From: Cristatella mucedo
Taxonomy: Eukaryota > Bryozoa > Phylactolaemata > Cristatellidae
Length of the DNA: 64,000 bases
Reading direction: 5' to 3'
Assembly (NCBI GenBank): GCA_009760855.2
Contig: WPIO01000002.1
Span: 2,575,001-2,639,000 of the forward strand
The translations under genes and the position numbers were made by a program. Below, piece by piece: positions 11,105 to 22,349 of this stretch. The notes beneath the pieces were generated by a model. It saw nothing but the letters and a program-made list of their open reading frames with translations, made no database searches and was not told the DNA's origin. The stretch's first letter is position 1. Every line of letters begins with the position of its first letter.

Positions 11105-11752
11105 CGCTTTGACATCAACGCCGGGATGTGTTGCTACGATGCTAGTCGGCAATACTACGACGCCGGTCGGTGCTGCTAATACGATGCCGGTTGGCTCTGC
11201 CATGAAGCCGGTTAGTGCTGCCGGAGCTGCTATGTTGGCATGAAGAGCCGGCGATGTAAAAGCAGCCGCCAAGGTGACGGAGACATTCGAGACCTGTGCG
11301 GCAGAGGGAGGAGGCACGCGCCCAGTCCCTGGTTGTGGGAAAAGGGCGCTGCCTATGCCACAGCGGTGGCTTAAAGCTGGTGGGCTAATCATCCAGCTGT
11401 TCACCAAAGGCCGTGATTTGGTGTGCCTCCTACGAGCAGGCGTCACGTAGCCTCTAGGCCAGTGAGGACATTTTTTGGCGGTGCCGGGCTGTACACGCCC
11501 TGTTACTTTTTATTACCAAGACATCTAGTAAGTCGCACTCCTCAAGCGCTGCTTCGGCCACGCGCGGAATACTGCTGCCACGCTGGTCGGGGGCGAAGGG
11601 GCGGCAATATGGCCACGCGTGGGAGGGGGCAGTCCCGGGCTGATGGCAGCTGCAGCTTCTTCAAGGCCACTTGCATCGAACGGGGACGACTAAGTCGAAA
11701 TCTGACTCCAAAAACTTCCCTGGTTTCACATTCCCTCTCATTCTTGCTGTCC

Positions 11753-12232
11753 TCAGCTGCTGATACCGAGCTCTTCGAGTAAGCTTTTGGGCTCGCGATC
11801 TTGCTCTTCTTGCATGAGGTCCTGGGCGGTGATGGCCTGGAGGACAATCTTCTAACTAGCCTCCTGCACCTCGCCGGCAATCAGCAGCTCGTCAGGCATG
11901 AAGTAGGCCTTCTCGAAGTTAAATATTATGTCTAGCTCACACAGGCTGCCGAAGTACTTATCGAGCAGCTCGACGTAGCGATGTATTATTTCGAGCGTGA
12001 TCAGCTCGTTGTCGTCGCTGACTATGGCGCAGCAGAAGTACAAGCTCGCGTACCTCTTGTACACGAGCTTGTGGTCTCCCCACTCCAGAAAGCTGCACAT
12101 CTTTTGCTTCCTGGCGAGGACCGTGGCGATGAGGTCGCGCGTGATCTTCTTCCGCTGCTTCTCCGGGCTCGTACCATTTCAACGATCTTAGCAGCGACCT
12201 TGGCAACTGAAGAGCAGCATGAACTTCATCAT
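11753..12232 (-). pseudogene. AP1S: Processed pseudogene of AP-1 clathrin adaptor sigma subunit
   Basis: AP-1 sigma is the small subunit of the trans-Golgi/endosome clathrin adaptor. On the minus strand the copy starts MMKFMLLFS at 12,232. It resumes in frame with [78 protein letters not shown] and EVQEAS, and ends EELGISS-stop at 11,753. That is the whole family length (about 158 residues) with no intron. Two lesions disable it: frame disruption with stops near 12,170-12,205, between QG and the EKQRKK-like segment, and TAG at about 11,862 where the family has Lys after EAS. AP-1 and not AP-2 is supported by the CSFLEW and DNELITLE segments. I see no clear poly(A) tail or target duplication, so retrotransposition is inferred from the missing introns. 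Confidence 0.88.
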
Positions 12233-13860
12233 CTTCGAGCCGTTACGGCAGCCAAGGTCGGCACCAAAAGAAGTAGGTTAGCAGGTTTGACCGAGGTTCG
12301 TAAATCTCAAAGACATTTGGACACAGGCAACCAACATTAGCAAGTTAACAGCGCCGGGCAGTAGTTAAGCCACGATAACCTACGACAAATACGCCTTCAC
12401 TTCCAAAAGCGACGGTCAAATGAGTGATTTATAAGCCCTCTATCACTGTACCGCTCAGGGACTCGCCCAGCCATATAATCGGCTAATTCAGCCGACTCAT
12501 TTCTATGGCGGTAGAAGGGCCGACCTGCTATCGCCCGCTTGCAGCCGGCTATATAGGATTATAGCTCTTCTAATCGTCTCATGGCGAAACATGTTTAGTG
12601 CTTCGTCTAGCATGGTATAAACCGGCATCGAAATGAAGCACAAAAGGCTTTACTAGCTAGTATTCGGCATGCGGATTTTGAGATCCACGAGTTCAGTTCT
12701 CTTTTAAGACTGGTTTGATGATCGAAAATGTTCGTGTTTTGGTTTCCCGCAGAAAATCAATTCTTTCATCACGTCGGTCACTACATTTGATTCGCTTGCA
12801 GTGAACTTCTTGGGATTAGGTAGTGATCTACGTGAGTTTGCTTGTAGATCTAAGATAGGCTTCCCACCTTACCGTCTGATTTGATAGCTGCCCGGGTTAG
12901 TGCCTTCTGTTTGCTTAGGTGTCCCACACGAGGGCTAGAGCCGGGCGCACCATGAAACGCATTGAGCACACCCATAGATCTTTATGTTTTCCTGAAACTT
13001 TACATCTACGTATTTATATTTCTGAGTTAGTTTGAACAAAAAAAGGAACTTTTTGCTCTATTGACATTTGCGGTACGGAGGCTCATCCACGCTCCAATCG
13101 CTTGAGACCGTGGCTGGGTCGGTTTGAGTAACGGTCACTCCCGAGAGTAGTTACCGACGGTATTTTTTAACAAGAAATAACAACAGCTGCACTATGTTTG
13201 CGATCGAACACGTTCAGTGCAAAATCTTGGTTAAAGTGAGGAGCTGTGGTAGCCACGATATGGCGCTCGCAAGTAGGAGCGATTTGTCGAAGCTAATTTC
13301 AGTCAAACCAATGACACTCCGTAGGTAGAAACTATTCCCGGAGCCGAACTTTGACCTCGCGAATGGCGGGCAACTCACGGTGGAGGCTGAAAGGACGGCA
13401 CGCACCTACTGAGACTTGCTACCGATAAACGGGGCAACAACATCCATTTTTGTGCCCATTGCCTACGTCAATGAAGTAAGCCGAACGTAGCAACAGCTCC
13501 GCGGCAGGCTCGCGGGCACATGCTAAGAGAGCCAGCAAACCTCGGGTCCCCTCCCGACAACTCGGATGGGTGTGCTGGGTGGCTTATTGTTGGCAGAGCC
13601 TCTACAGCCTGCGATGCGCTTGCTGCCTTGGGCAATGTCAATCAAAGCCTCTCTCCGTGGATTAACCGTGAATGAGCCCACCCCACGCTTGGCAGCACAA
13701 CTTCCTGCGTTTTAGTCATAGTTGGCATATCGAGCTCAACCTAACATATCGCAAAGTTCAGCTCGATAGAGGCTGTTGTCTTTCCTTCTTGCCAAAGACC
13801 TTTCTGTGTCGACCAGCTGCTAGCTGCTACGTTCATCGTGGTAGCACACCGTGGTCTCGG
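12233..13860. other. Gene-free stretch
   Basis: No convincing coding or repeat signal. Short ORFs have no recognisable motifs. Confidence 0.4.
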
Positions 13861-13861
13861 T

Positions 13862-13897
13862 TGCATCGGCCTGACCGGACCAGGTCAGGCCGATGCA
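13862..13897. repeat. Perfect 15-bp hairpin
   Basis: TGCATCGGCCTGACC (13,862-13,876) and its exact reverse complement (13,883-13,897) flank the 6-nt loop GGACCA. Confidence 0.85.
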
Positions 13898-14763
13898 GCG
13901 GCTCGACCGGACTCGCCGTGCTTCGAACGAGCAGGGTCTGGAGGCCTCGAAGGCAAAGAAAGAAAGAAGATGGAATTCCAGCTGGAGCTCGAACCGCGAG
14001 CATTCACATTCTACTGCACACATGCATTATGTAAACCCCAGCAGCTTCTCCGTAGCCCAAACGGCTAAGACTGAGCGATCGCCCTGCAGCTGGTTCACGT
14101 GCTTGGGGAGGGGGAGAGGAAGGGTTGGTGATGCCAGGGAAGAAGCGGTGGCCCTGCTTGGCAAGCGCTGCGCTCCGTGTTAGCTTATAGTGACTCAATC
14201 GTTAGGCTCAAACCTGAGCGCAAGCAAACGCGAACACAAATCAGCCGTTTCTCGTAAAGCAAACTGAGTAACGCAGGTAAGTGCAAAACGGGTGTAACCA
14301 AACCCCTTCGCACGAACGCACACGCACGTGCAGAGGCCGGCAGCCACTCTCGCGAGCTTCAAAGCAAGCAGAGAAATTTGCGGCTCGACGGCTGCCAGAG
14401 ACGACTAGAAGTAGCCCGGAGGCAGGCCGCGACGCGCCTCGCGGGCTCACGAACAGACAGACACGGTCAAATCGGGCAGCGGCTACCTCTATGCCCGCTA
14501 GAGATAGAATCAATCTGAGAGGAACAACGAACGCACGAGCAGCCGGAAAGAAAAAAGCGAAACTCTGCAGCTCCAATGCTCGGTATACTCAACTGCTCTT
14601 CTCTGAAAGTGCACAAGAAGGCACACGTTAGCAGGTCCGCAGGTCAAGCGAGCGAGCGCGAACCGACAGCCGCTAGCAGACGACGATCCCTTGCAAGCAC
14701 GGACAGCAGCTGGGGCAGTCACGAAAAAGAGGCAGCCCAGCCCCCACACGCATTCACGCATCG
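13898..14763. other. GC-rich gene-free stretch beside the formin exon
   Basis: Open frames occur on both strands with low-complexity composition. I searched for the next formin exon on the minus strand and did not find it. If the exon at 14,770 is real, this is intron. Confidence 0.4.
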
Positions 14764-14769
14764 ACTTAC

Positions 14770-14853
14770 TGCATTAGTGTCTGCATGAACCCGAGGTACT
14801 CGACCAGGACGTCCAATCCTTTGTTATTCTCGTCAAGAAACTCATGAACCCAT
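14770..14853 (-). CDS. Internal exon of a formin-like (FMNL/FRL) gene
   Basis: Formins of this family nucleate and elongate actin filaments under Rho-family GTPase control. This exon lies in the N-terminal GTPase-binding/FH3 regulatory region. On the minus strand it reads WVHEFLDENNKGLDVLVEYL followed by GFMQTLM, matching the family signature W-V-x-E-F-L-N-x-E-N-x-G-L-D-V-L-V-x-Y-L-S-F-A-Q. It is flanked by an acceptor (TTTTAG) and a donor (GTAAGT). Its 84 bp (one leading base, 27 codons, two trailing bases) keeps frame. The leading A would complete a split GG|A glycine codon just before the Trp, as in the family's HIG-WV sequence. No other exon of the gene was found in the window, so its introns are probably long. 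A lone exon left by duplication of a larger gene is the alternative. Confidence 0.8.
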
Positions 14854-15119
14854 CTAAAATCGCACACTGCCTGGCTGTCTGCTATCGTCAGAGCGGCTGC
14901 AGCAGCACGTGGACACTTGCCGGCTAATGCAATGGTTGCACAGTGCGAAGTGGCGGACGCATGTGCTTAGGCCGACGCCCCGGACAGTCGTGCTCGATTT
15001 TTCGTTCTAACCGGGTGCGGGAAGCAAAAGAGAAAACATGGTGTGCCATCAGGCGCACGAGTTGAGCCTTCGGCCGCACAACCGTGCTGGCAGCAGCAAA
15101 ACGTCTCAGCGACGACGAC

Positions 15120-15149
15120 TTTATGCCTCTCCACACGGAGAGGCATAAA
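15120..15149. repeat. Perfect 13-bp hairpin
   Basis: TTTATGCCTCTCC and GGAGAGGCATAAA are separated by ACAC. The stem-loop lies in the presumed formin intron, 267 bp beyond the exon. Confidence 0.85.
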
Positions 15150-15289
15150 AAAGGACATGGCGCTCGAAGGTGCCTTTCCAAAATGGCGCATTGCGTTAAT
15201 AAAAGTGACCTTGACATCTCCCTTTTTGTCGCTCCCAGCCGCATATAATTAAAATTCGGTTAGGCTTGGCTTAGCTTCGAGTCGCTCTA

Positions 15290-17404
15290 CAGCTACTGTC
15301 GTACCAATCGATCCTAGCAAAGGCTAAGTCTAGCTTCTATAGAAACATTGTTGAATCACAGATGCACAATCCAAAAATGCTGATGTCGACAATAAACCAT
15401 CTCCTCAACCGTTCCCAGGTTAGCTCCTTACCTGATGATCCTTGTGATGATCTAGCCGATCGCTTCTCTCGATTCTTTGTGCAGAAGATAGACAAAATCA
15501 GGGAATCCATCCCTGCGATGACAACCTTCCCACTAGAATGCTGTTCCTCGGTTCCTGGCTGCGCCTCAATGTCTGCATTTAAACAGGTCACTAGTGATGT
15601 AGTCCTAAAGCTCGTATCTCAATCAAAGAAGACAACAAGTCCACTGGACCCTATTCCCACTGTCCTGCTCCTACGTTGCATTGATCTGCTGCTGCCATGC
15701 ATAACCAACATCATTAATATGTCATTAGCCTCAGGTCAGGTCCCAGCACCTTTCAAAAAAGCTGTAGTCACGCCACTTCTCAAGAAAGCTACACTAGACC
15801 AAGAGAACTTGAGCAACTACCGCCCAGTCTCCCTTCTACCATTCCTATCAAAGACACTGGAACGGGTCGTGGCAGACCAGCTGAACTCGTATATCGAAAC
15901 CTCACACCTTGCTAGTAAGTTCCAGTCTGGCTTTAGAGCTAATCACTCCACAAAGTCAGCATTGCTTCGGGTATACAACGACCTACTTAGGAATGCAGAC
16001 ATGGGTAGAGTGTCTCTTCTTGTTTTGCTCGATCTTTCGGCAGCTTTTGATACCATCGATCACAAAGTACTTCTAGAGCGCCTCTCATCTCGCCTGGGCA
16101 TCACTGGCACTGCTCTGCAGTGGTTCAGGTCCTATCTCAGTGGGAGACTCCAGAGTGTTGACGTGAATGGACAAAGATCATCTGAAGTACCTCTAAAATA
16201 TGGAGTACCTCAGGGCTCTGTGCTAGGTCCGGTCCTTTTCACCGTTTATACTCTCCCTCTCGCTGATGTGATTGCCAAGCACAATCTAGGCTTTCACTTC
16301 TATGCGGATGACACTCAGTTGTACCTTTGCTTTGATCCCTCCCAGCCTTCGAGCACCTTGAATTCTCTCAACTCACTTGCTGCATGCATTGATGACATCC
16401 GATCATGGATGGCAGCAAATTGTCTACAACTAAACGATGATAAAACTAACTTACTAGTTATGGGCAAACCTAGTGTTATTCAGAAATTGGAAAGGCTGAC
16501 TTTCAAAATTGGCTCTGCCAGCATATCTCCAGTTGCATCAGCTCGAAATCTAGGTGTCATATTCCAAAGCGACCTCTCGTTAGACGACCACATCAGCTCC
16601 ACAGTCAAATCAGCCTATTTTCAGCTTCATAACATTGCTAAAATTCGGGCTTTTTTAGATAAGGATACCACGTCCAAGTTGGTCCATGCATTCGTGACAT
16701 CTCGTCTCGACTTCTGCAACTCACTGCTTATTGGCCTACCAGCATGTGCGATCAGGCGATTGCAGCTGGTGCAAAACTCTGCAGCTAGGCTTGTCTGTCG
16801 TGAGCGTCGCAGTTGCCACATTACTCCACTTCTCGCCGACCTGCACTGGTTACCAGTCAAGCAACGGATTGACTTCAAGGTTTTGTCGCTCACTTTTAGG
16901 TCTCTTCATTCTATGGCTCCAGCCTATCTTTCAGAGATACTACCCCATCAGGCAAAGCATCGTACCACTCGCTTTTCGGAATCCAACAGTCTAGAAATAC
17001 CTCGTACAAACCTTAAATCCTTTGGAGACCGTGCATTTAGCTCGTATGCTCCCACAGCCTGGAACTCCCTGCCGACCTGCATCAGAACATCCCCTGACCT
17101 GACCACATTTAAAAGAAACTTAAAAACATACCTATTTAGGACAGCATTTAGTGGGTCCTTGTGATTCGTCCTCGATGTGCTTATGCGTGCTGACACTGTT
17201 CATGCTGCCACTAACCACATTTGCATGCTGACCCAGTGCATGTAACCCCTAACCATGTTATTCATTTTGTTTGTTTTTCAAGCATGATTTTACTTACTAT
17301 TCTATTGCGTATCACTTTTCAGCAAATGTAAAGCGCCTAAAAAGAGATTAAGTTCTCTGAGGGCGCTTTATCAAGTGCAATATTATTATTATTATTATTA
17401 CTGG
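15290..17404 (+). mobile_element. L2-clade LINE, family B, 5'-truncated copy with open RT frame
   Basis: A non-LTR retrotransposon that copies its RNA into DNA by target-primed reverse transcription. The open frame starts at the truncation point (first Met 15,362) and runs to 17,164, about 600 residues. It contains the linker, the RT finger motif YRPVSLLPFLSK, the catalytic-motif block LLDLSAAFDTIDH, GVPQGSVLGP, the catalytic YADD at 16,301-16,312, and the C-terminal domain. The endonuclease domain is missing. The 3' UTR carries AAGCGCCTAAAAAGAG, AAGTTCTCT and GGGCGCTTTATCAAG, then an ATT repeat at about 17,381-17,401. Its near identity to 47,090-48,930 indicates recent activity. It keeps Leu where the copies at 46 and 42.7 kb have a stop near the C-terminus. 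Confidence 0.95.
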
Positions 17405-19330
17405 CGCATCCGGTCAGAGCAGTGATTGGCGAAGAGCATGCACGGCCGCTTTCTATTATCCGCCATTGCTCGTGCCGAGTACTCGTGACGATCGCAGTAC
17501 GCACTAGCCGTAAAAGCAAGCAAAACACGGACTGAAGCTCAGCGCCACCCAGGAATGGTATCGTTGGTACAGATACACACGCATCCAGCAGGAACATTGC
17601 AAAAACAAAGGTTAAACAAAAAACTCGACTCTGACACCGTGAATATTCCTAGCTACTTTTGTGGTATTTTACTACTTTTGCACAACGTTTCTACGACCTT
17701 GTTCTTATCACGATATTAGAAGGTAACTAGGAGAATCACTAGGTAATTGCGCTGTGACTACACAGTCGAGTCTTTTGGGGCATTTCTCATTAAAGCTTGC
17801 GGAAGTTGCTCTCATGAAATTCTCATGAGTAGTGCATTCTAGACTGTTTTCATTAATGCTTCCTGTAGACCGGAGAGTACAGGAAACCGGATAGAGTTCA
17901 CTGACCTAACATCCACCTACTCCAGCTTGAATATTGTGAATGTTTCAGGAGTCATCATTCGCAATGCCTGAGTTGGCTGCCTGGCAAAGCTTGAACTCCC
18001 GGCTAAGGTTACTAAAAAGGTTACAGGCTCGATGAGTGAGGCCCTCTAGACGAGCTAAATTGTAAGTTCACATTTTCCGTTAAGGGTCTCGATAGAATAG
18101 CAAAATCGTTCCGCTACAAGGCGTACAATCCCGGGTGCCATTTGCGAAGCAAGTTTTGGTTCAGCGCTTAGGGCACTGACTGGAACACTGTCTGCTCAAG
18201 CGGTGCGTGCTTGGACCCAAAAGCTCAGATGCTACGACGCTGCAGACGAAATAAAGGCCAACGCAGCTCGCAGCAAGCGTATCTATCTTAGGGAGTCTCT
18301 ATGTCCATACCCATAAGCCCCAAGCTGAATACCTTGAACTGTTTTCCGCCTTTCAAGTGTGTCGGAAAAATCTCGAAATATCATGGAACTGGTGCATTTT
18401 AAGTATTTGTAGAGAAGCGCGTACGAAGCACTGTTTAGTTGCTTTAATTGCAGTCTTAGTCAAATCGATGTTGCTCCGGTTCTATTTTAGCTGCACAAAT
18501 ATATTTGCCAGAGTAATAGCTAATTCGGATAAATATACCAGCAGAGCCAACCTACCAAACAGCCAAATAAATGAGCGTAATGTATGCACCATCGTTGAGC
18601 GATGCCAGCTTTGATATTCTAGGCTCACGCAGGCCTCTTTCATTGATGCAAGTGGACAAGGAGACATATTAAAATAAGGCCTACCGTCGTCTGTTAGTGT
18701 TTTTTATGTGCTGTGTGAGTTTTATCCCGCTTTACAATACGTAGCTTTTAGAGCTACAATTCTTCGTGCTCCTGCATTAACTGTATTAACCATCTGTATA
18801 GTGCTCTTGATATAACCGTATGTGACACGAAATGTATCACGTACCGTGTAAGGCTTTCCCAAAAATTTCTAGATAACAAGTGATTCTCCAAAAGATATTT
18901 ATTTCATCGTAAATTCAACTTAGGAGCCAATCCATCCAGCTTCCGTTTGAACCACATTCTCTTCTTTCAAGAGATAATCGTGGAGCAAATTACGGGCATT
19001 TCTTCTAGGTGATGATCAATGGCTAAGAGCCACATCACCAATCACTACTGCACATTGCCAAAAACACGAGCTCCGCAAATTATTTTAAAAGCGTCCTAGC
19101 ATTGCATAATTAGTGCAACCGGTAGATTAGGATAAGAAAGGGTTTCCAGTCTTTATAACACAGGTTTTCCCTCTTAGGCACATGAAAATGACTTTGGCTA
19201 AGAAAATATTCTCCACTCCAACAGCTTGATAAAAACATAGTCAGGGCACGTTTTAGCTTGATAAAACAAAGGTTGGAAGTAACAAAATCAAGGCTAGGCA
19301 TGAGTGACGCGGGCTGGGAAACATAATCTG
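17405..19330. other. Gene-free stretch
   Basis: No coding signal. A short stretch near 18,530-18,575 (AAATATACCAGCAGAGCC) faintly resembles 20,029 and 22,778 in the tandem duplication, but too weakly to call. Confidence 0.4.
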
Positions 19331-20934
19331 AGCCTGCGGTGTGCTTCAAATACCTGATATTGCCGCTTCCCTCCCTGGTACTTGGTAGCTCTCATCGCCA
19401 TCTGCAAATATATAGCCGCGATGATATAGGTTGTCTTTGCAAATATTTACTTGATATTTCTTTCAAAGGTATTTCTAATCGCTTACGAAGAAGTTTTTTA
19501 AAGCGTGCGCCTATCAGCATATAACTAGAGTTTATTTTCATGGAAGAGATCGGAAGCTTAAAAAACTGCCGCTTGGAGCTGTGAATATATACACGTATCT
19601 CTGAGATTGCCAATATTTAGTTCCCATTGGGAAAAGCGTGGTGTCTAAAACATTACTATTCTTAGAAGATTATTAAATAAAAATTTCAAGAAATTTCTAG
19701 CTGACTTTATTTAGTTCAATTAAGTTATGGCTTTGCCGTACTTCGTGAGAAGCAGGGTGTTGAGTTGCTAATGCAATGGACGTCATCAACTCTGTCATAC
19801 TTAATAGCAGACCCATGTGAACTACATAGAATGACTCGCACCATCTTTATTAATCGTGCATCATAATAATAATTGAGACAATTAACCCTTGAATTTTTAT
19901 TAATAATAGTTACGATGCATCATTCATTTAGTGTTCAATATTTTTATTTGAAAACGGAGATTCAAATATATCAAATTGTACCACTCCAATTGCAAGCAAT
20001 CACATTATCAAGAGTTCTGACAGCTTTTGATAAATATACTAGCAGAATTGACCAACGGAATAACCAACAGAACAAAGCAGCAACAGCGACGCCAGTATTA
20101 TTGTATAATCACGGCTTGCCTGGCCGGTCCAGGACCGCTTTGGCTCCTAGGACCGTCACTGCAAGGGAGCACCGTGGGAAAGTACTCCGCTGACGGTTAC
20201 GGCTCTGACAGCCGTCGTCGGTAGGGAGACTATAAAATTCCTATCAGTCAGCTGTTAGCCAGTTAGCCACCATTTTAAGTCACATAAAAATGGCTAACGC
20301 TTACGATTTCCATGTAATGGGCGCTGGCGAGAGCTAGAAGCACATTGATCTTCTCTATTGCTTACTTTCCTTGCCTTCCAGGGAAATAGCGACCGTCAGT
20401 AGTATCGATGAAAATATTGGCTGCAAAAAGATGACATTCAAAGCAACTTTGAAAATAGATCAGAAAGTAAGCAAGAAGAGTTGATATTCAATAAATTAAG
20501 CGTAGAAGATACTGCGATCGCAATGCAATTATTAAGGCTCTTTTGTTGCATGGAAAAAGAAAGTGGAGCCAATGTCTAGCCAGTACGGATAGTCATTCAG
20601 GAAGACAGTTCTATTCCCAAGTCTGTATGCAGTATCCAGCAAGATTCTAATTTTTGAACGGGGCAGAACACAAACCAAGTGCACTTACCTCTACCAAACA
20701 GTGCTGAGTACTTTGTATCCAAGGACTCGGATATTTTGGCCCCACTCTCGATACCTAAATTACAAGTTACATAGTTTCTCACCTGCTGATTTTTCATCGA
20801 ATTCATCGCTACCAGTTTCCTTTTTACCTCGAGAGTCACAGACTTAAACAAGCTAACAGTGTGGTTAGTAGTTATTGCATAAACTAAGATATTTAATAAG
20901 ACATAAATCATTACTGTCTCGGATCAATTCAAGT

Positions 20935-21225
20935 ATACCCAGGGATACGAAGCCACGATCGGAGCGCCTGCGAGGCTCGAGGGTCTAGGGGCAAAGCAAA
21001 AAAAAAAGAAAAAAAAGAAGGTTCTGTAAAAGAGGGTTCTGGGGAGTATCCCCCAGCGCCTGCGATTGTCGTGCAGCCTGGCCAAGCACCAAGGAGCAAG
21101 CAACTGCGAAAGCGCGACCGCAGGCCGCCCGACAGGGTGTCAAGACTCCCACCTGCCAGGTTAGGGGTGGCAGCTTCCACAGCTGCCACCCCTGCTTTCG
21201 CCTCTCAATGCAGCAGTTGGTTATT
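20935..21225. repeat. GC-rich insertion in tandem unit 1, with 12-bp hairpin
   Basis: Absent from unit 2 at about 24,160. It contains an A-rich run (21,000-21,020) and a perfect stem GGGGTGGCAGCT / AGCTGCCACCCC (21,164-21,175 and 21,181-21,192) with loop TCCAC. I could not assign it to a known element. Confidence 0.6.
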
Positions 21226-21665
21226 GAATGAAGTTGGTTTTGAATTCTGGTACTATTGGTAATACAATTGCTCTTGAGGTCGATTGTAATTGTAGCGAAC
21301 TGTTTCTTACCCCTAAATAGAACTTCATCCGTTTTAAGGCATTTTGCATTTTTTGCTGAGGAAGTGAGTCACTTCTTCCGTGACATATATGCACAATTTC
21401 AGAAAGCATAAGCACATAAATAAGTATATTATCGGAGAAATTGCTGGAAGGAATAGGTAGAATGCTTGCATCTTTCACATGTCATCAAGTCAGAGGATCT
21501 TAATATGTCAGTCAGAGGTGAATTCTTGGCTTTGGGGAGATATGAGCTGAAGAAACAGCCCCTACGCGATTTGAGGCTGTTAACTTAGATTACCTAAGTG
21601 GCTACAGGTAGAGCAGATATTTCTAAAAGGGAAAAATGATCAACACGTTTTCATATAGGTAAATA

Positions 21666-21670
<5 letters not shown>

Positions 21671-21719
<49 letters not shown>
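21671..21719 (+). repeat. (GA)n microsatellite
   Basis: About 49 bp of pure GA. Unit 2 of the tandem duplication has only a short GAGAGAAAAAGAAGG at the matching point (24,601). Confidence 0.95.
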
Positions 21720-21721
<2 letters not shown>

Positions 21722-22349
21722 AATGTACCTTAAACTGGTTAACCGTGCAGTTGGGTCGACGTAATGCCTAAAGAAATCCAAGAGCAAAATGGTCAGAAGC
21801 GTTGTAAATTATGTGTCTTTCATTGCAAATAAGTAGTTTTTTAAAGTTGCTGTAAGCTTCGAATCGAACAATTAGTAGGACCGGCAAGTAGTGATTTATA
21901 GAAGCTTGCATGAAATTCCATCAATGCATGGATCTGATGGGTAGGAACTTCCAGTTTTATAGTCACACAGCAGCCTTAAGCTATATTTTCTTAACTATAG
22001 ATCGAAAATTTTATCCGCTCTTAAAATCATATCCTTATAATATTAAATTTTTAAGCTTCAGCACAGGAGGGTTGATTTCCATAGGATGATCGCAGCAGCA
22101 GATAATTAAAAATAAAGCAGAACACTGACCAACTAATTTCTTCCTGCCTTGCTCTCTCATGGACCTGGTATCTCTCGCTGCGAATTTAGTCACGATTTCA
22201 GTGAGAGATAAGCGAGCTGCCACTGTCTTAAGGCGAGTCATTCCATTCCATAGAGTGTGCGGCGTACTTTTAATACCAGAGATACCAGCTTTCTTCCACT
22301 GAAAGATCTTCACTGTCCGTAATTTTGTCCGCTTCCAGTCTTCCATTAT

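Larger units (their letters stand above)
19340..21975 (+). repeat. Tandem segmental duplication, unit 1
   Basis: Aligns in order and orientation with unit 2 at about 22,350-24,880. Shared landmarks are GTGAATATATACA (about 19,580 and 22,551), CTTGCCTGGCCGGTCCAGGA (20,114 and 22,856), AGCTGTTAGCCAGTTAG (20,250 and 22,980), ATCCAGCAAGATTC (20,633 and 23,353) and ATAAATCATT.CTGTCTC (20,903 and 24,134). Unit 1 alone carries about 290 bp at 20,935-21,225 and the GA tract at 21,671. At about 21,480-21,600 both units carry what looks like a very old fragment of an L2 3' region on the minus strand. No gene is recognised. Confidence 0.85.

Noticed and set aside
10522-11446. Minus-strand ORFs opposite the Ala/Thr/Val-rich ORF
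   Set aside because: Shadows caused by the GC-rich repetitive composition.
18360-18620. A third unit of the 19-25 kb tandem duplication
   Set aside because: Only about 20 bp resemble (near 18,530); too weak to claim.
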